NCBI GenBank assembly: GCA_944382785.1
Contig: CALWNO010000023.1
Coordinates: forward strand, 1-41,105
Direction: 5' to 3'
Source: an uncultured Gemmiger sp.
GTDB taxonomy: Bacteria; Bacillota; Clostridia; Oscillospirales; Ruminococcaceae
Length of the DNA stretch: 41,105 nucleotides
This document shows, piece by piece, positions 31,819 to 39,433 of this stretch. The notes beneath the pieces are model-generated. The model searched no databases. It had not been told where the DNA came from and saw only the letters and a program-made list of their open reading frames with translations. The number at the start of each line of letters is the position of its first letter. Position 1 is the stretch's first letter. Both the position numbers and the translations under genes were made by a program.

Positions 31819-32565
31819 GTGAACGCACAAACCATCATGATCTGTTCCGGCAAAGGCGGCACCGGCAAAAGCACCACCTCGGTCCTGCTGGGGGCCGAAC
31901 TGGCCCGGCAGGGGCGGCGGGTCCTGCTCATTGAGCTGGATTCCGGGCTGCGCAGTGTGGACCTGATTGCAGGGGTATACGGCAAGACCGTGTACGACAT
32001 TGAGGATGTGCTGTGCGGCCGCTGCCAGGGCGACAAGGCCATTGTACAGAGCCCCATCTATCCGGGGCTTTCGGTCATCAGCGCCCCTTATGAGGGCGGC
32101 GAGGTCCGCCCCGCACCGCTGGCCGCCCTGATCCTGGCCATGCGCAGTTATTTTGATTTTATCCTGTTTGATACCGCCGCGGGCATGGGTGCTCCCTTTC
32201 AGGCCGCCGCCCAGCTGGCGGAACAGGCCTTTATTGTGCTCACCCCCGACCCGGTGGCTTTGCGGGACGGGCGTATTGTGGCCGATGCCTTGATGGAGGG
32301 GGGCCATTCTCAGGAGAATGTGCGCCTGGTCATGAACCGGGTCACCCGGCAGAGTTTTGCCCGCGGGGCGCCGGTGTTTGACCTGGACGAGTGCATTGAT
32401 ACGGTGGGGGTACGTCTGCTGGCCGTGATTCCCGAAAGCCGGGAACTGCAGCTGGCCGGGGCCCAGGGCGAGGCTTTGCCCGAAGGCTGCCCTGCCCAGA
32501 AAGCCGGTGCCGCCATGGCGGGCCGGGTGCTGGGGCAGCGGATTCCATTGACATTTACCGGTTGA
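31819..32565 (+). CDS. MinD/ParA-family ATPase
   Basis: A 248-residue deviant-Walker ATPase. The P-loop is [10 protein letters not shown] (10-19) with the signature Lys12, followed by the switch strand [18 protein letters not shown] and the Walker B strand [13 protein letters not shown]. The sequence pattern and the position between PBP2 and mgsA match MinD, which positions the division site together with MinC. The C-terminus, however, ends shortly after [13 protein letters not shown] and lacks the amphipathic basic helix by which MinD attaches to the membrane, and no minC or minE gene is next to it. A GTG start at 31819 is chosen because GGAGG lies ten bases upstream and the P-loop follows at the normal distance. 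It could serve another positioning task. Confidence 0.8.
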   Translation: MNAQTIMICSGKGGTGKSTTSVLLGAELARQGRRVLLIELDSGLRSVDLIAGVYGKTVYDIEDVLCGRCQGDKAIVQSPIYPGLSVISAPYEGGEVRPAPLAALILAMRSYFDFILFDTAAGMGAPFQAAAQLAEQAFIVLTPDPVALRDGRIVADALMEGGHSQENVRLVMNRVTRQSFARGAPVFDLDECIDTVGVRLLAVIPESRELQLAGAQGEALPEGCPAQKAGAAMAGRVLGQRIPLTFTG

Positions 32566-32585
32566 ACCCAGGGTGGGTTTGTTTC
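32562..32585 (+). terminator. Weak terminator after the MinD-like gene
   Basis: AACCCA and TGGGTT form a 6-bp stem with a GGG loop followed by TGTTTCTTT, beginning at the stop codon. Confidence 0.5.
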
Positions 32586-32615
32586 TTTGGTCGAGAATAT
32601 ATGTTGTTCATCATG

Positions 32616-32644
32616 CCGCTGGCATGAGGGAAGCGGGGTTTTTT
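32616..32644 (+). promoter_or_regulatory. Leader hairpins that end at the mgsA start codon
   Basis: CATGCC and GGCATG can pair, or CCGCT can pair with AGCGG, followed by GG and six T that touch the ATG of mgsA at 32645. The two stems share bases and exclude each other. No clear ribosome-binding site is present in the same stretch. Confidence 0.4.
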
Positions 32645-33043
32645 ATGACGATTGCATTGGTTGCACACGATGCCAAAAAGGAACTGATGGTCCAGTTCTG
32701 CATCGCGTATCGCAGCATTCTGGCGTCGCACCGGCTGATCGCTACCGGGACCACCGGGCGGCTGGTGTCCGAGGCCACCGGCCTGGAGGTACAGCGCTTC
32801 ATGCCAGGGGAACACGGGGGCGACCAGCAGATCGCGGCGCGCATCGCCTGTGACGAGGTGGACATGCTCCTCTTCTTCCGCGACCCCATCACCGCCAAAC
32901 CCGGCGAACCCAACGAGATGAATCTGCTGCGTCTGTGCGACGTACATAACATCCCGGTGGCCACCAACATCGCCACCGCCGAAGTGCTCATCCACGGTCT
33001 GGAACACGGTGACCTGGATTGGCGCACCATCCTGAACCCGTGA
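32645..33043 (+). CDS. mgsA: Methylglyoxal synthase
   Basis: A 132-residue enzyme that turns dihydroxyacetone phosphate into methylglyoxal, a bypass of lower glycolysis under phosphate limitation. It has the family pattern [41 protein letters not shown] and VATNIATAE. Length and residues are standard. The ATG at 32645 is fixed by the family start; the region in front lacks a good Shine-Dalgarno and instead has a hairpin and six T. In many Clostridia mgsA closes the mre-min-rodA cluster, and here it is kept in that place although most of the cluster is missing. Confidence 0.94.
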   Translation: MTIALVAHDAKKELMVQFCIAYRSILASHRLIATGTTGRLVSEATGLEVQRFMPGEHGGDQQIAARIACDEVDMLLFFRDPITAKPGEPNEMNLLRLCDVHNIPVATNIATAEVLIHGLEHGDLDWRTILNP

Positions 33044-33071
33044 TCCCCTGTATAGGAAAGATAAGAGAGTG

Positions 33072-33115
33072 AAAAAGCCCTCCCCGATGATCCACCGGGA
33101 AGGGCTTTGTTGTTT
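33072..33115. terminator. Bidirectional terminator between mgsA and mtnN
   Basis: AAAGCCCT and AGGGCTTT plus an inner CCC/GGG form an interrupted stem around a central loop, followed by TTTGTTGTTT on + and TTTTTC on -. Confidence 0.75.
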
Positions 33116-33130
33116 GTTGTGGAAGGGCCG

Positions 33131-33814
33131 TTACAGGCTTTCGATCATCGTCTCCACAATGGCGGTGGCGGTGCGCACATACTCCGCAATGCTGAAATCC
33201 CGCACCACCAGTACCTCGTAGCCGTCCTCGTCGGCGTTGTCGCTCATGGCCCGCAGGATCACGCAGGGCACGCCGTTGCGCGCCGCAATCTGGGCCACCG
33301 CCGCCCCTTCCATCTCCACGCAGTCGGGGTGGCATTTTTCCTCAATGAGGCGCTTGGTCTCGCTGTCCCCCACAAAGGTGTCGCCGGTGGCAATCTTGCC
33401 CGCAATGGCCTTGACACCGCACTTCTTGCAGGCGTCCAGCGCCGCGTTGACCAGGGTCTCGTCCCCGGGGAACTCCTGCAGGAAGGGCGCGCTCTGGCAG
33501 ATCATATCGTTCTGGGCGTCGTGGTAGACCACCGTGCGGCCCACGCACACATCTCCGATGCCGATCTTGCTGGTCATGTTGCCCGCAATGCCGGAGAAGA
33601 TGATCTTCTCGGCGCCGTAGCGGCCCGCCAGCACCTGGGTGGTGGCAGCGGCGTTGGCCTTGCCCATGCCGGCACAGCAGACCACCACCTGCTTGCCGGC
33701 CAGGCTGCCGCGGTAATACTCCACCCCGGCGTAGGTCTCTTTCTGTACATCGGACAGCTTTTCACACAGCTGTGCCACCTCTTCGGGCATAGCGCCCATA
33801 ATGCCGATGATCAT
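33131..33814 (-). CDS. mtnN: 5'-methylthioadenosine / S-adenosylhomocysteine nucleosidase
   Basis: A 227-residue enzyme that cleaves adenine from methylthioadenosine and S-adenosylhomocysteine and so recycles the by-products of methylation and polyamine synthesis. Conserved features: IGIMGAMPEE with catalytic Glu12, VVVCCAGMGKANAA, FSGIAGNM, ATGDTFV, VEMEGAAVA (Glu of the substrate pocket) and RAMSDNADED with the catalytic Asp. The length is typical. AGGGGGAACAAACC precedes the ATG. It follows ychF after 17 bases and is transcribed with it. Confidence 0.95.
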   Translation of the reverse strand: MIIGIMGAMPEEVAQLCEKLSDVQKETYAGVEYYRGSLAGKQVVVCCAGMGKANAAATTQVLAGRYGAEKIIFSGIAGNMTSKIGIGDVCVGRTVVYHDAQNDMICQSAPFLQEFPGDETLVNAALDACKKCGVKAIAGKIATGDTFVGDSETKRLIEEKCHPDCVEMEGAAVAQIAARNGVPCVILRAMSDNADEDGYEVLVVRDFSIAEYVRTATAIVETMIESL

Positions 33815-33831
33815 GGTTTGTTCCCCCTGTA

Positions 33832-34962
33832 TCAGACGTTGAACAGGAATTCGATGATATCCCCGTCCTGCACCACGTAGTCCTTGCCCTCGGTGCGCTG
33901 CTTGCCCTTGGCCTTGACGGCGGCGTAGTCGAAGTTGTCGGCGGCCAGCTCGTCGTAGCTGATGACCTGGGCGCGGATGAAGCCCCGCTCAAAGTCGGAG
34001 TGGATCTTGCCCGCAGCCTGGGGTGCCTTGGTGCCCGCCTTGATGGTCCAGGCGCGGCATTCCTTCTTGCCGTCGGTAAGGAAGCTGATGAGGCCCAGCA
34101 GCTTGTAACTGGCCTTGATCAGGTTGTCCAGACCGGTGGCCTCAATGCCCATCTCCTTCAGGAAGGCCAGCTTCTCCTCGGGGGTGGCGTCGGCGATGTC
34201 CTCCTCGGTCTTGGCACAGATGGGCATGGCCTGGGCACCCTCGGCCTCGGCCCGGGCCTCTACCTGGGGATAGTAGGGGTTGGAATCCAGCCCGCCCAGC
34301 AGGTCGTCCTCACCTACATTGCAGGCATAGATTACCGGCTTGGCGGACAGCAGACCCAGCTCCTTGCGGGCGGCACGCTGGGCGGCGTCCTCCTCATCAA
34401 AGGCAAAGGTACGGGCGGGCTGCCCGGCTTCCAGATGGGCGGCCAGCTCCGCCAGCCAGGCGGCTTCGGCGGCCGCGGCCTTGTTGCCGGTCTTGGCGGC
34501 CTTCTGCTGGCGGCCCAGACGGTTGTTGACCATCTCCAGGTCGGAGAGGATCAGCTCCAGGTCGATGGCCTCAATGTCCCGGATGGGGTCCACGCTCTCC
34601 GGCTTGTTCACGTCCTCCACCACGTGGATGATGTTGTCATCGTCAAAGCAGCGCACCACATGCACCAGGGCGTCACATTCCCGGATGTGGCCCAGGAACT
34701 TGTTGCCCAGGCCCGCGCCGGAGGACGCGCCCTTGACCAGGCCGGCAATGTCCACGAATTCCACGGTGGCGGGGGTCTTTTTGTCGGTTTTCCAGATCTC
34801 GGCCAGCTTGTCCAGGCGGGGGTCCGGCACCGCCACGATGCCGGAGTTCGGCTCGATGGTGCAGAAGGGATAGTTGGCCGCCTGGGCATTGCGGGTGGAG
34901 GTGATGGCGTTGAACAGAGTGGACTTGCCCACATTGGGCAGGCCGACGATACCGAGTTTCAT
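33832..34962 (-). CDS. ychF: Redox-regulated ATPase YchF
   Basis: A 376-residue Obg-like P-loop protein that binds ATP rather than GTP and associates with ribosomes. Motifs: GLPNVGKSTLFNAIT (G1), FVDIAGLVKGASSGAGLGNKF (G3) and NVGEDD in place of NKxD (G4), which accounts for the ATP preference. A coiled insertion (about 130-200) and the C-terminal TGS domain (RAWTIKAGTKAPQAAGKIHS to the end) follow. It is ten or so residues longer than many homologues because the coiled insertion contains an Ala-rich stretch. CAAAGGAGCGAATCGTAAT precedes the ATG, and a near-consensus promoter lies upstream. Confidence 0.96.
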   Translation of the reverse strand: MKLGIVGLPNVGKSTLFNAITSTRNAQAANYPFCTIEPNSGIVAVPDPRLDKLAEIWKTDKKTPATVEFVDIAGLVKGASSGAGLGNKFLGHIRECDALVHVVRCFDDDNIIHVVEDVNKPESVDPIRDIEAIDLELILSDLEMVNNRLGRQQKAAKTGNKAAAAEAAWLAELAAHLEAGQPARTFAFDEEDAAQRAARKELGLLSAKPVIYACNVGEDDLLGGLDSNPYYPQVEARAEAEGAQAMPICAKTEEDIADATPEEKLAFLKEMGIEATGLDNLIKASYKLLGLISFLTDGKKECRAWTIKAGTKAPQAAGKIHSDFERGFIRAQVISYDELAADNFDYAAVKAKGKQRTEGKDYVVQDGDIIEFLFNV

Positions 34963-35010
34963 ATTACGATTCGCTCCTTTGGCGTACTATTGCATTTTAT
35001 ACCAGTGTTT

Positions 35011-35039
35011 ATTATACACATCCCGGGCCCAACAGGCAA
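35011..35039 (-). promoter_or_regulatory. Promoter of ychF-mtnN
   Basis: On the - strand TTGCCT (35034-35039) and TATAAT (35011-35016) are 17 bases apart. It lies between ychF and the end of the upstream nuclease gene, which has no clear terminator of its own. Confidence 0.7.
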
Positions 35040-35063
35040 GGGGCGGCAGATCCATAGCATACC

Positions 35064-35999
35064 TTACTCAAAATAAGATTGGTAGATATCCTTCGGAATA
35101 TAGTCTTTTAGGTCATATATATCTAACTGCCATTCTTCCGGCTGTACACAAACTTCTTCCTGGGAATATCCAAATTCCTGAAGCATCTTCAAAAAATCCT
35201 GTCCGGAAATCAAAGTCACTCCGCTTTTTTCTGCATAGATCTGTGCTTCGGGCGTAAAGTCACTGGTTGTAACAAAAAGAAGATTTTGAGCCTCTGCAAT
35301 CACGTTGGCCCCCACAAGTTTTTGTATTTCTGGTCTGCCCACCCGGTGCTTTTTTCCGTAACATTTACATTCGACAATTCCCGTTTCTTTTCCCTTTTGT
35401 AAAAAGATATCAAAACCTCCGTCGTTGGTCTTTGGGGTCACATAACAGACATATCCCATCTTTTTGAAAAGTTCTGCACACACCTGTTCAAACTCCGTTG
35501 GATGCTCACTATACATATCTACAATTCGTTGCAACGTAGCATCAATGGAAAGTGCCTTCTTTTTCTTTGCAATGCGTCTCCGCTTTTTCTCTTCTTCTTC
35601 ACTTAACTCCACAGGAACTCCTGCTTTCCGCAAAGCCGCCACCGTATTCAGTATGGCTGTAGGCTTGCGGGAAGACAAAACGTTGCTGCCTATCCACAAA
35701 TAACTTTTAGGCCAAACAATGGGATTTCTCGTGTACCGTTTATCCGCCGTACCATCTTTTTTCTCATGGCACCAAAACGGATACTGAAGCTCAAACGCAT
35801 TAACACCATTCATTTTTGAGCCTTTTATCTTAATGGATGCGGGGAGTTCGGCTATCCCATATCGTTTACAGAAACGATATTTTCGAACAGCCTGAACAAT
35901 AATACGAAGCATTATCAGAGCAACGGCACATACAATCACCGTTATACACCATTTTGCTATAATTATTATGTTTTCTTCTGCAAAAAGGATTGTCTGCAT
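35064..35999 (-). CDS. Membrane-anchored Mrr-type restriction endonuclease
   Basis: A 311-residue protein with one membrane helix at the start (about 12-36), a linker with no recognised domain (about 40-130) and a Lys/Glu-rich coiled segment (SEEEEKKRRRIAKKKKA). A C-terminal Mrr-type nuclease domain (about 150-300) completes it. The nuclease core is visible: PTEFEQVCAELFKKMGY, then Asp197 in GGFDI and Glu210-x-Lys212 in IVECKCYGKK, a PD-(D/E)xK active site. Mrr-type enzymes cut modified DNA or act on Holliday-like structures. The gene is clearly richer in A and T and uses other codons than all its neighbours, a sign of recent transfer. No methyltransferase lies next to it. The start at 35999 is an ATG preceded by AAAAGAAG. 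Confidence 0.82.
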   Translation of the reverse strand: MQTILFAEENIIIIAKWCITVIVCAVALIMLRIIVQAVRKYRFCKRYGIAELPASIKIKGSKMNGVNAFELQYPFWCHEKKDGTADKRYTRNPIVWPKSYLWIGSNVLSSRKPTAILNTVAALRKAGVPVELSEEEEKKRRRIAKKKKALSIDATLQRIVDMYSEHPTEFEQVCAELFKKMGYVCYVTPKTNDGGFDIFLQKGKETGIVECKCYGKKHRVGRPEIQKLVGANVIAEAQNLLFVTTSDFTPEAQIYAEKSGVTLISGQDFLKMLQEFGYSQEEVCVQPEEWQLDIYDLKDYIPKDIYQSYFE

Positions 36000-36064
36000 C
36001 TTCTTTTCTCCATCAGTTCCATGTTTTTCTCTTAATATAATACACAGTAAAAAATTTCATCAGC

Positions 36065-36093
36065 AAAAAAGCGGCAGGCACCGCGCCTGCCGC
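36065..36093 (-). terminator. Terminator of the PH-domain gene
   Basis: On the - strand GCGGCAGGC and GCCTGCCGC form a 9-bp stem with a five-base loop followed by six T. Confidence 0.9.
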
Positions 36094-36106
36094 CTGCAAA
36101 AGGGCT

Positions 36107-36481
36107 TCACATCATCTCGTCGTCGCCCTCGTCGGTCATGAATTCCCGGCTGCTCACCCGCTTGGTTTCCCGTTCCGCCTCGATCATGTTGGAGAGGGTC
36201 TCCTTCACATCGGCAGAGTGCGGGATCCACCGGATGTCGAATTCCGGGGTGGATTTGTCCGCCGAGCAGCAGTGGATGGTGCCCAGGCCGAACAGGCGCT
36301 CCCACAGGGAGCGGTTCAGGGTCACGTCCATGATACGGTACAGGCGGATCTCCTCTTCTTTTGTGTTGAGGATGCCGCTGCGGATGAGCAGCTTTTCCTT
36401 GGTGAGGTGATAGGTGGTAAAGGTGAAGGGCAGACCGAAGATGATGCGCTTGCGGTCTTCCCAGACAAAAGAACCGGCCAT
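36107..36481 (-). CDS. Bacterial PH-domain protein (bPH_2 / YdbT-like)
   Basis: A 124-residue protein that fits the bacterial PH-like domain: WEDRKRIIFGLPFTFTTYHL, then EEIRLYRIMDVTLNRSLWERL and LGTIHCCSADKSTPEFDIRW, a beta-sandwich with a C-terminal helix (SADVKETLSNMIEAE). The membrane helices found in longer YdbS/YdbT relatives are missing, so it is a soluble single-domain form. The function is unknown. CAGGAAAGGAGCGTCACTC precedes the ATG, and an extended -10 (TGGTATACT, 36522-36530 on the - strand) lies upstream. It is divergent from the two-component system. Confidence 0.8.
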   Translation of the reverse strand: MAGSFVWEDRKRIIFGLPFTFTTYHLTKEKLLIRSGILNTKEEEIRLYRIMDVTLNRSLWERLFGLGTIHCCSADKSTPEFDIRWIPHSADVKETLSNMIEAERETKRVSSREFMTDEGDDEMM

Positions 36482-36634
36482 GAGTGACGCTCCTTTCCTG
36501 TCTTGAGCGGAATTTTTCTTCAGTATACCATACCGCAGAGGCCCGGGAAAGGGTATGCCAAAACTTTGCCCCTTTCTTTGCCAAAAAAGAGGGAAAATGC
36601 ACGGTTTCTTCTTTATTTTTCAACATTTGCCCCG

Positions 36635-36640
36635 TATAAT
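36635..36640 (+). promoter_or_regulatory. -10 element of the two-component operon
   Basis: A perfect TATAAT lies 36 bases before the response-regulator start. The -35 position holds only TTTATT, so activation, perhaps autoregulation, is plausible. Confidence 0.45.
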
Positions 36641-36676
36641 AAGAGAAATACCATCTATGGGAGGGGAATTTCCGGA

Positions 36677-37366
36677 ATGGCAAACGAAAAAATCCTGGTC
36701 GTGGACGACGACAAAAATATCTGCGAACTGCTGCGGCTGTATCTGGTCAAAGAAGGCTTTTCGGTGACGATGGCTTACGACGGCAAGACCGCCTTGCAGG
36801 AATTTGACAAGCTGCATCCGGACATGGTGCTGCTGGACGTGATGATGCCGGATATGGACGGCTGGGAGGTCTGCCGCCGCATCCGCCAGAACCACAAGAC
36901 CCCCATCATCATGCTCACCGCCAAGGGCGAAACCTATGACAAGGTGCTGGGCCTGGAACTGGGCGCCGACGACTACATCGTCAAGCCCTTTGAGACCAAG
37001 GAGGTCACCGCACGCATCAAGGCAGTGCTGCGCCGGTGCGCCGTGTCCAATGAGGAGGACAAGGGCGTATACAGCTTCGACAACCTGCACCTGGACATGA
37101 ACCGCTACGAACTGAAGGTCAAGGGCAAGGTGGTGGATGCTCCGCCCAAGGAGCTGGAACTGCTGGCCTGCCTGGCCGGGCATCCCAACCGGGTGTACAC
37201 CCGGGACCAGCTGCTGGACGAGGTGTGGGGCTTTGAGTATTACGGCGACTCCCGCACCATCGACGTGCATGTGAAGCGGCTGCGGGAAAAGCTGGAAGGG
37301 GCTTCCGACCAGTGGTGCCTGAAGACCGTGTGGGGCGTGGGATACAAGTTCGAGGTGAAGGAATAA
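36677..37366 (+). CDS. OmpR/PhoB-family response regulator
   Basis: A 229-residue two-domain regulator. The receiver has the acidic pair Asp11-Asp12 (VVDDDKN), phospho-accepting Asp54 (LLDVMMPD), the Thr of MLTAKGE and Lys103 (VKPF). A winged-helix DNA-binding domain (about 130-227: LELLACLAGHPNRVYTRDQL, SRTIDVHVKRLREKL, VWGVGYKFEV) follows. All residues needed for phosphotransfer are there, in contrast to the ANTAR protein at 21390. The ATG at 36677 follows GGGAGGGGAATTTCCGG. The partner kinase starts one base after its stop, so translation is coupled. The signal and target genes are not evident. Confidence 0.95.
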   Translation: MANEKILVVDDDKNICELLRLYLVKEGFSVTMAYDGKTALQEFDKLHPDMVLLDVMMPDMDGWEVCRRIRQNHKTPIIMLTAKGETYDKVLGLELGADDYIVKPFETKEVTARIKAVLRRCAVSNEEDKGVYSFDNLHLDMNRYELKVKGKVVDAPPKELELLACLAGHPNRVYTRDQLLDEVWGFEYYGDSRTIDVHVKRLREKLEGASDQWCLKTVWGVGYKFEVKE

Positions 37367-37367
37367 A

Positions 37368-38807
37368 GTGCATCGCAAGACCATCAGCCGCGAGCTGTTC
37401 ACCAGCATCGCCCTGGTGCTGCTGCTGAGCCTGGCGCTCATGTGCGGCATCCAGAGTGCTTTGTCTATCGCCTACTTTTCCAACGAGCGGATGAGCGCGT
37501 TGACCAGCGTGCTGGACGGGGCCACCGCTCTGAGCAAACGGTTCGCGGACCAGGGCAGCGACGTGACCCGGCCCATCACCGATGAAGCCCTGAAAGAAAA
37601 CATTGAGGAAGGCTTTGAGCTCTTCCACACCTCCGCCGATGCGGTCATCTTCATTGCCGACCCCACCGGCGAGATCATCCTGCACACCGAGACTGCCGAC
37701 CTCACCGGGGCCTGTGTGCCCGCCGAAGTGCTGGATGTACTGAACAGCGGGGTGGACTATTACAGCGAGGATACCCTGGACGGGGTGTTCGGCGCCAAAT
37801 ACTACACCGCCGGGCGGTTGATCGAAGGCCCCACCACCAACGCGTACCTGTTTGTGGCTACCTCCATGGACGCCCTGCACCAGTATGTGAGCGATCTGTT
37901 GAGCATCTTTCTGATGTCGGCGGTGGGGATTCTGCTCTTTGCCAGTGCCATCTCCATCCTGTTTGCCCGCAAGATCAGCGCCCCCATCGAGCAGATCGGG
38001 GAGGCAGCCCGGAAGCTGGGCAGCGGGGATTTCACTGCCCGGGCCCCGGTGGACGGCTGCGTGGAACTGGCCGATTTTGCCACCATCTTCAACAACATGG
38101 CCGCCCGGCTGCAGACCATCGACAACGCCCGGGGCCAGTTCATGGGCAACATCGCCCACGAGCTGCGCACCCCCATGACCAGCATCAAGGGCTTCATTGA
38201 CGGGATGCTGGACGGCACCATCCCCCAGGAGGAGTACAAGCACTATCTGGGCATCGTCTCCCAGGAAACCGGACGGCTGGCCCGGCTGGTACAGAACATG
38301 CTGGACATCACCAAGCTGGAATCCGGGGAATACAAATTCCAGGCCCGCAACTGCAACATCTGGGACACCATCACCGACGTGGTGCTCTCCGACGAAAAGC
38401 GCATCGAGGACGGGCAGATCGACATCCAGGGGCTGGAACCGGCCAGAGAGCCGGTGTACGCCGACCCGGACCTGATCCATCAGGTGGTGTACAATCTGGT
38501 GGACAACGCCATCAAGTTCACCCCGCCCCAGGGGGTGATCCGCTTCTCGGTGAAACGGGAGGGCGGCATGGTGGTGGTGGCGGTGGAGAACACCGGCGAA
38601 GGTATCTCCCCCGAAGCCCTGCCTTTTGTGTTTGAACGTTTCTACAAGGAGGACCGCTCCCGGGGGCTGAACACCCGGGGCAGCGGCCTGGGCCTGCACA
38701 TCTGCAAAGTGCTCATCAACCTGTCCGGCGGCCAGATCAAAGCCGAGAGCGAGCAGGGCAAATGGTGCCGGTTCACCTTTACCCTGCCGGTGGGCCGCCC
38801 CGAATAA
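37368..38807 (+). CDS. Sensor histidine kinase
   Basis: A 479-residue membrane kinase. Helix 1 at about 11-32 and helix 2 at about 177-199 flank an outside sensor domain of about 145 residues (with a PAS-like DAVIFIADPTGEIILHTE). HAMP (about 200-250), the dimerisation domain with phospho-accepting His264 (NIAHELRTPMTSIKG) and the ATPase domain follow. In the ATPase domain the N box is NLVDNAIKFTPP (376-387), G1 is ENTGEGIS (407-414) and G2 is GSGLGLHI (438-445). The start is a GTG one base after the response-regulator stop; GAGGTGAAGG within the end of that gene is the ribosome-binding site. Domain order resembles PhoR/WalK-like Firmicute kinases. The stimulus is unknown. Confidence 0.94.
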   Translation: MHRKTISRELFTSIALVLLLSLALMCGIQSALSIAYFSNERMSALTSVLDGATALSKRFADQGSDVTRPITDEALKENIEEGFELFHTSADAVIFIADPTGEIILHTETADLTGACVPAEVLDVLNSGVDYYSEDTLDGVFGAKYYTAGRLIEGPTTNAYLFVATSMDALHQYVSDLLSIFLMSAVGILLFASAISILFARKISAPIEQIGEAARKLGSGDFTARAPVDGCVELADFATIFNNMAARLQTIDNARGQFMGNIAHELRTPMTSIKGFIDGMLDGTIPQEEYKHYLGIVSQETGRLARLVQNMLDITKLESGEYKFQARNCNIWDTITDVVLSDEKRIEDGQIDIQGLEPAREPVYADPDLIHQVVYNLVDNAIKFTPPQGVIRFSVKREGGMVVVAVENTGEGISPEALPFVFERFYKEDRSRGLNTRGSGLGLHICKVLINLSGGQIKAESEQGKWCRFTFTLPVGRPE

Positions 38808-38823
38808 AAGGAGGTACAACCTC

Positions 38824-39372
38824 ATGGTTTTTGCGGAACAGACGGTTCTTTTGCGGGACGGCAGCGACCTGACTCTGCGCAGCGCCGTGCCGGAGGATGC
38901 CTGCTCCCTGCTGGCCTGCCTGCAGGACACCACCGCCGAGACCCCGTACCTTTTGCGGGAACCAGGCGAGGGCAGCTTTACCCCCGAACAGGAACGGCAG
39001 TTCCTGCAGGGGATGGCGGATTCGCCCCGGGAGCTGATGCTGCTGGGCTTCTGTGACGGTGAGCTGGCGGGCAGCTGTTCCCTTTCGACAGTAGGCCCAT
39101 ACCGGCGGGTAGCCCACCGGTGCGAGGTGGCCATTGCCCTGTACCGGAAGTTCTGCGGCAGGGGCATGGGCACCGCCATGATGACCGCCCTGCTGGACCA
39201 GGCCAAAGCCGCCGGGTATGAACAGGCGGAACTGACGGTGGTGGCAGACAACCGCCCCGCCATGGCCCTGTATGAGCGGCTGGGGTTTGTCCGCTGCGGT
39301 ACCCTGCCCCACAACATGAAATATGCCGACGACCGCTATGCCGATGCCTACTGGATGCAGAAATCCCTGTAA
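38824..39372 (+). CDS. GNAT-family N-acetyltransferase
   Basis: A 182-residue acetyltransferase. The fold is complete: LRSAVPEDACSLLACLQD (strand 1 and helix 1), GFCDGELAGSCSLSTV (strands 2-3), the CoA-binding loop AIALYRKFCGRGMGTAMM (motif A, with R/Q-x-x-G-x-G/A in CGRGMG), and the C-terminal ELTVVADNRPAMALYERLGF with the Tyr general acid. The pattern near the end (GTLPHNMKYADDRYADAYWM) fits members acting on amino acids or small amines. It starts 16 bases after the kinase gene and AAAAGGAGGT precedes it, so it belongs to the same operon. Confidence 0.88.
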   Translation: MVFAEQTVLLRDGSDLTLRSAVPEDACSLLACLQDTTAETPYLLREPGEGSFTPEQERQFLQGMADSPRELMLLGFCDGELAGSCSLSTVGPYRRVAHRCEVAIALYRKFCGRGMGTAMMTALLDQAKAAGYEQAELTVVADNRPAMALYERLGFVRCGTLPHNMKYADDRYADAYWMQKSL

Positions 39373-39380
39373 AAGCAAAT

Positions 39381-39421
39381 AACCGCCCCGGGAGCCGACA
39401 GGTTCCCGGGGCGGTTTGTTT
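39381..39421. terminator. Bidirectional terminator after the GNAT gene
   Basis: A 12-bp stem ACCGCCCCGGGA / TCCCGGGGCGGT followed by TTGTTTTG separates it from the convergent membrane protein gene. Confidence 0.88.
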
Positions 39422-39433
39422 TGCTGGAAGCGA

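Noticed and set aside
37119-39317. A 732-codon - strand frame opposite the kinase and acetyltransferase genes
   Set aside because: It spans two well-defined + strand genes and shows no domain of its own.
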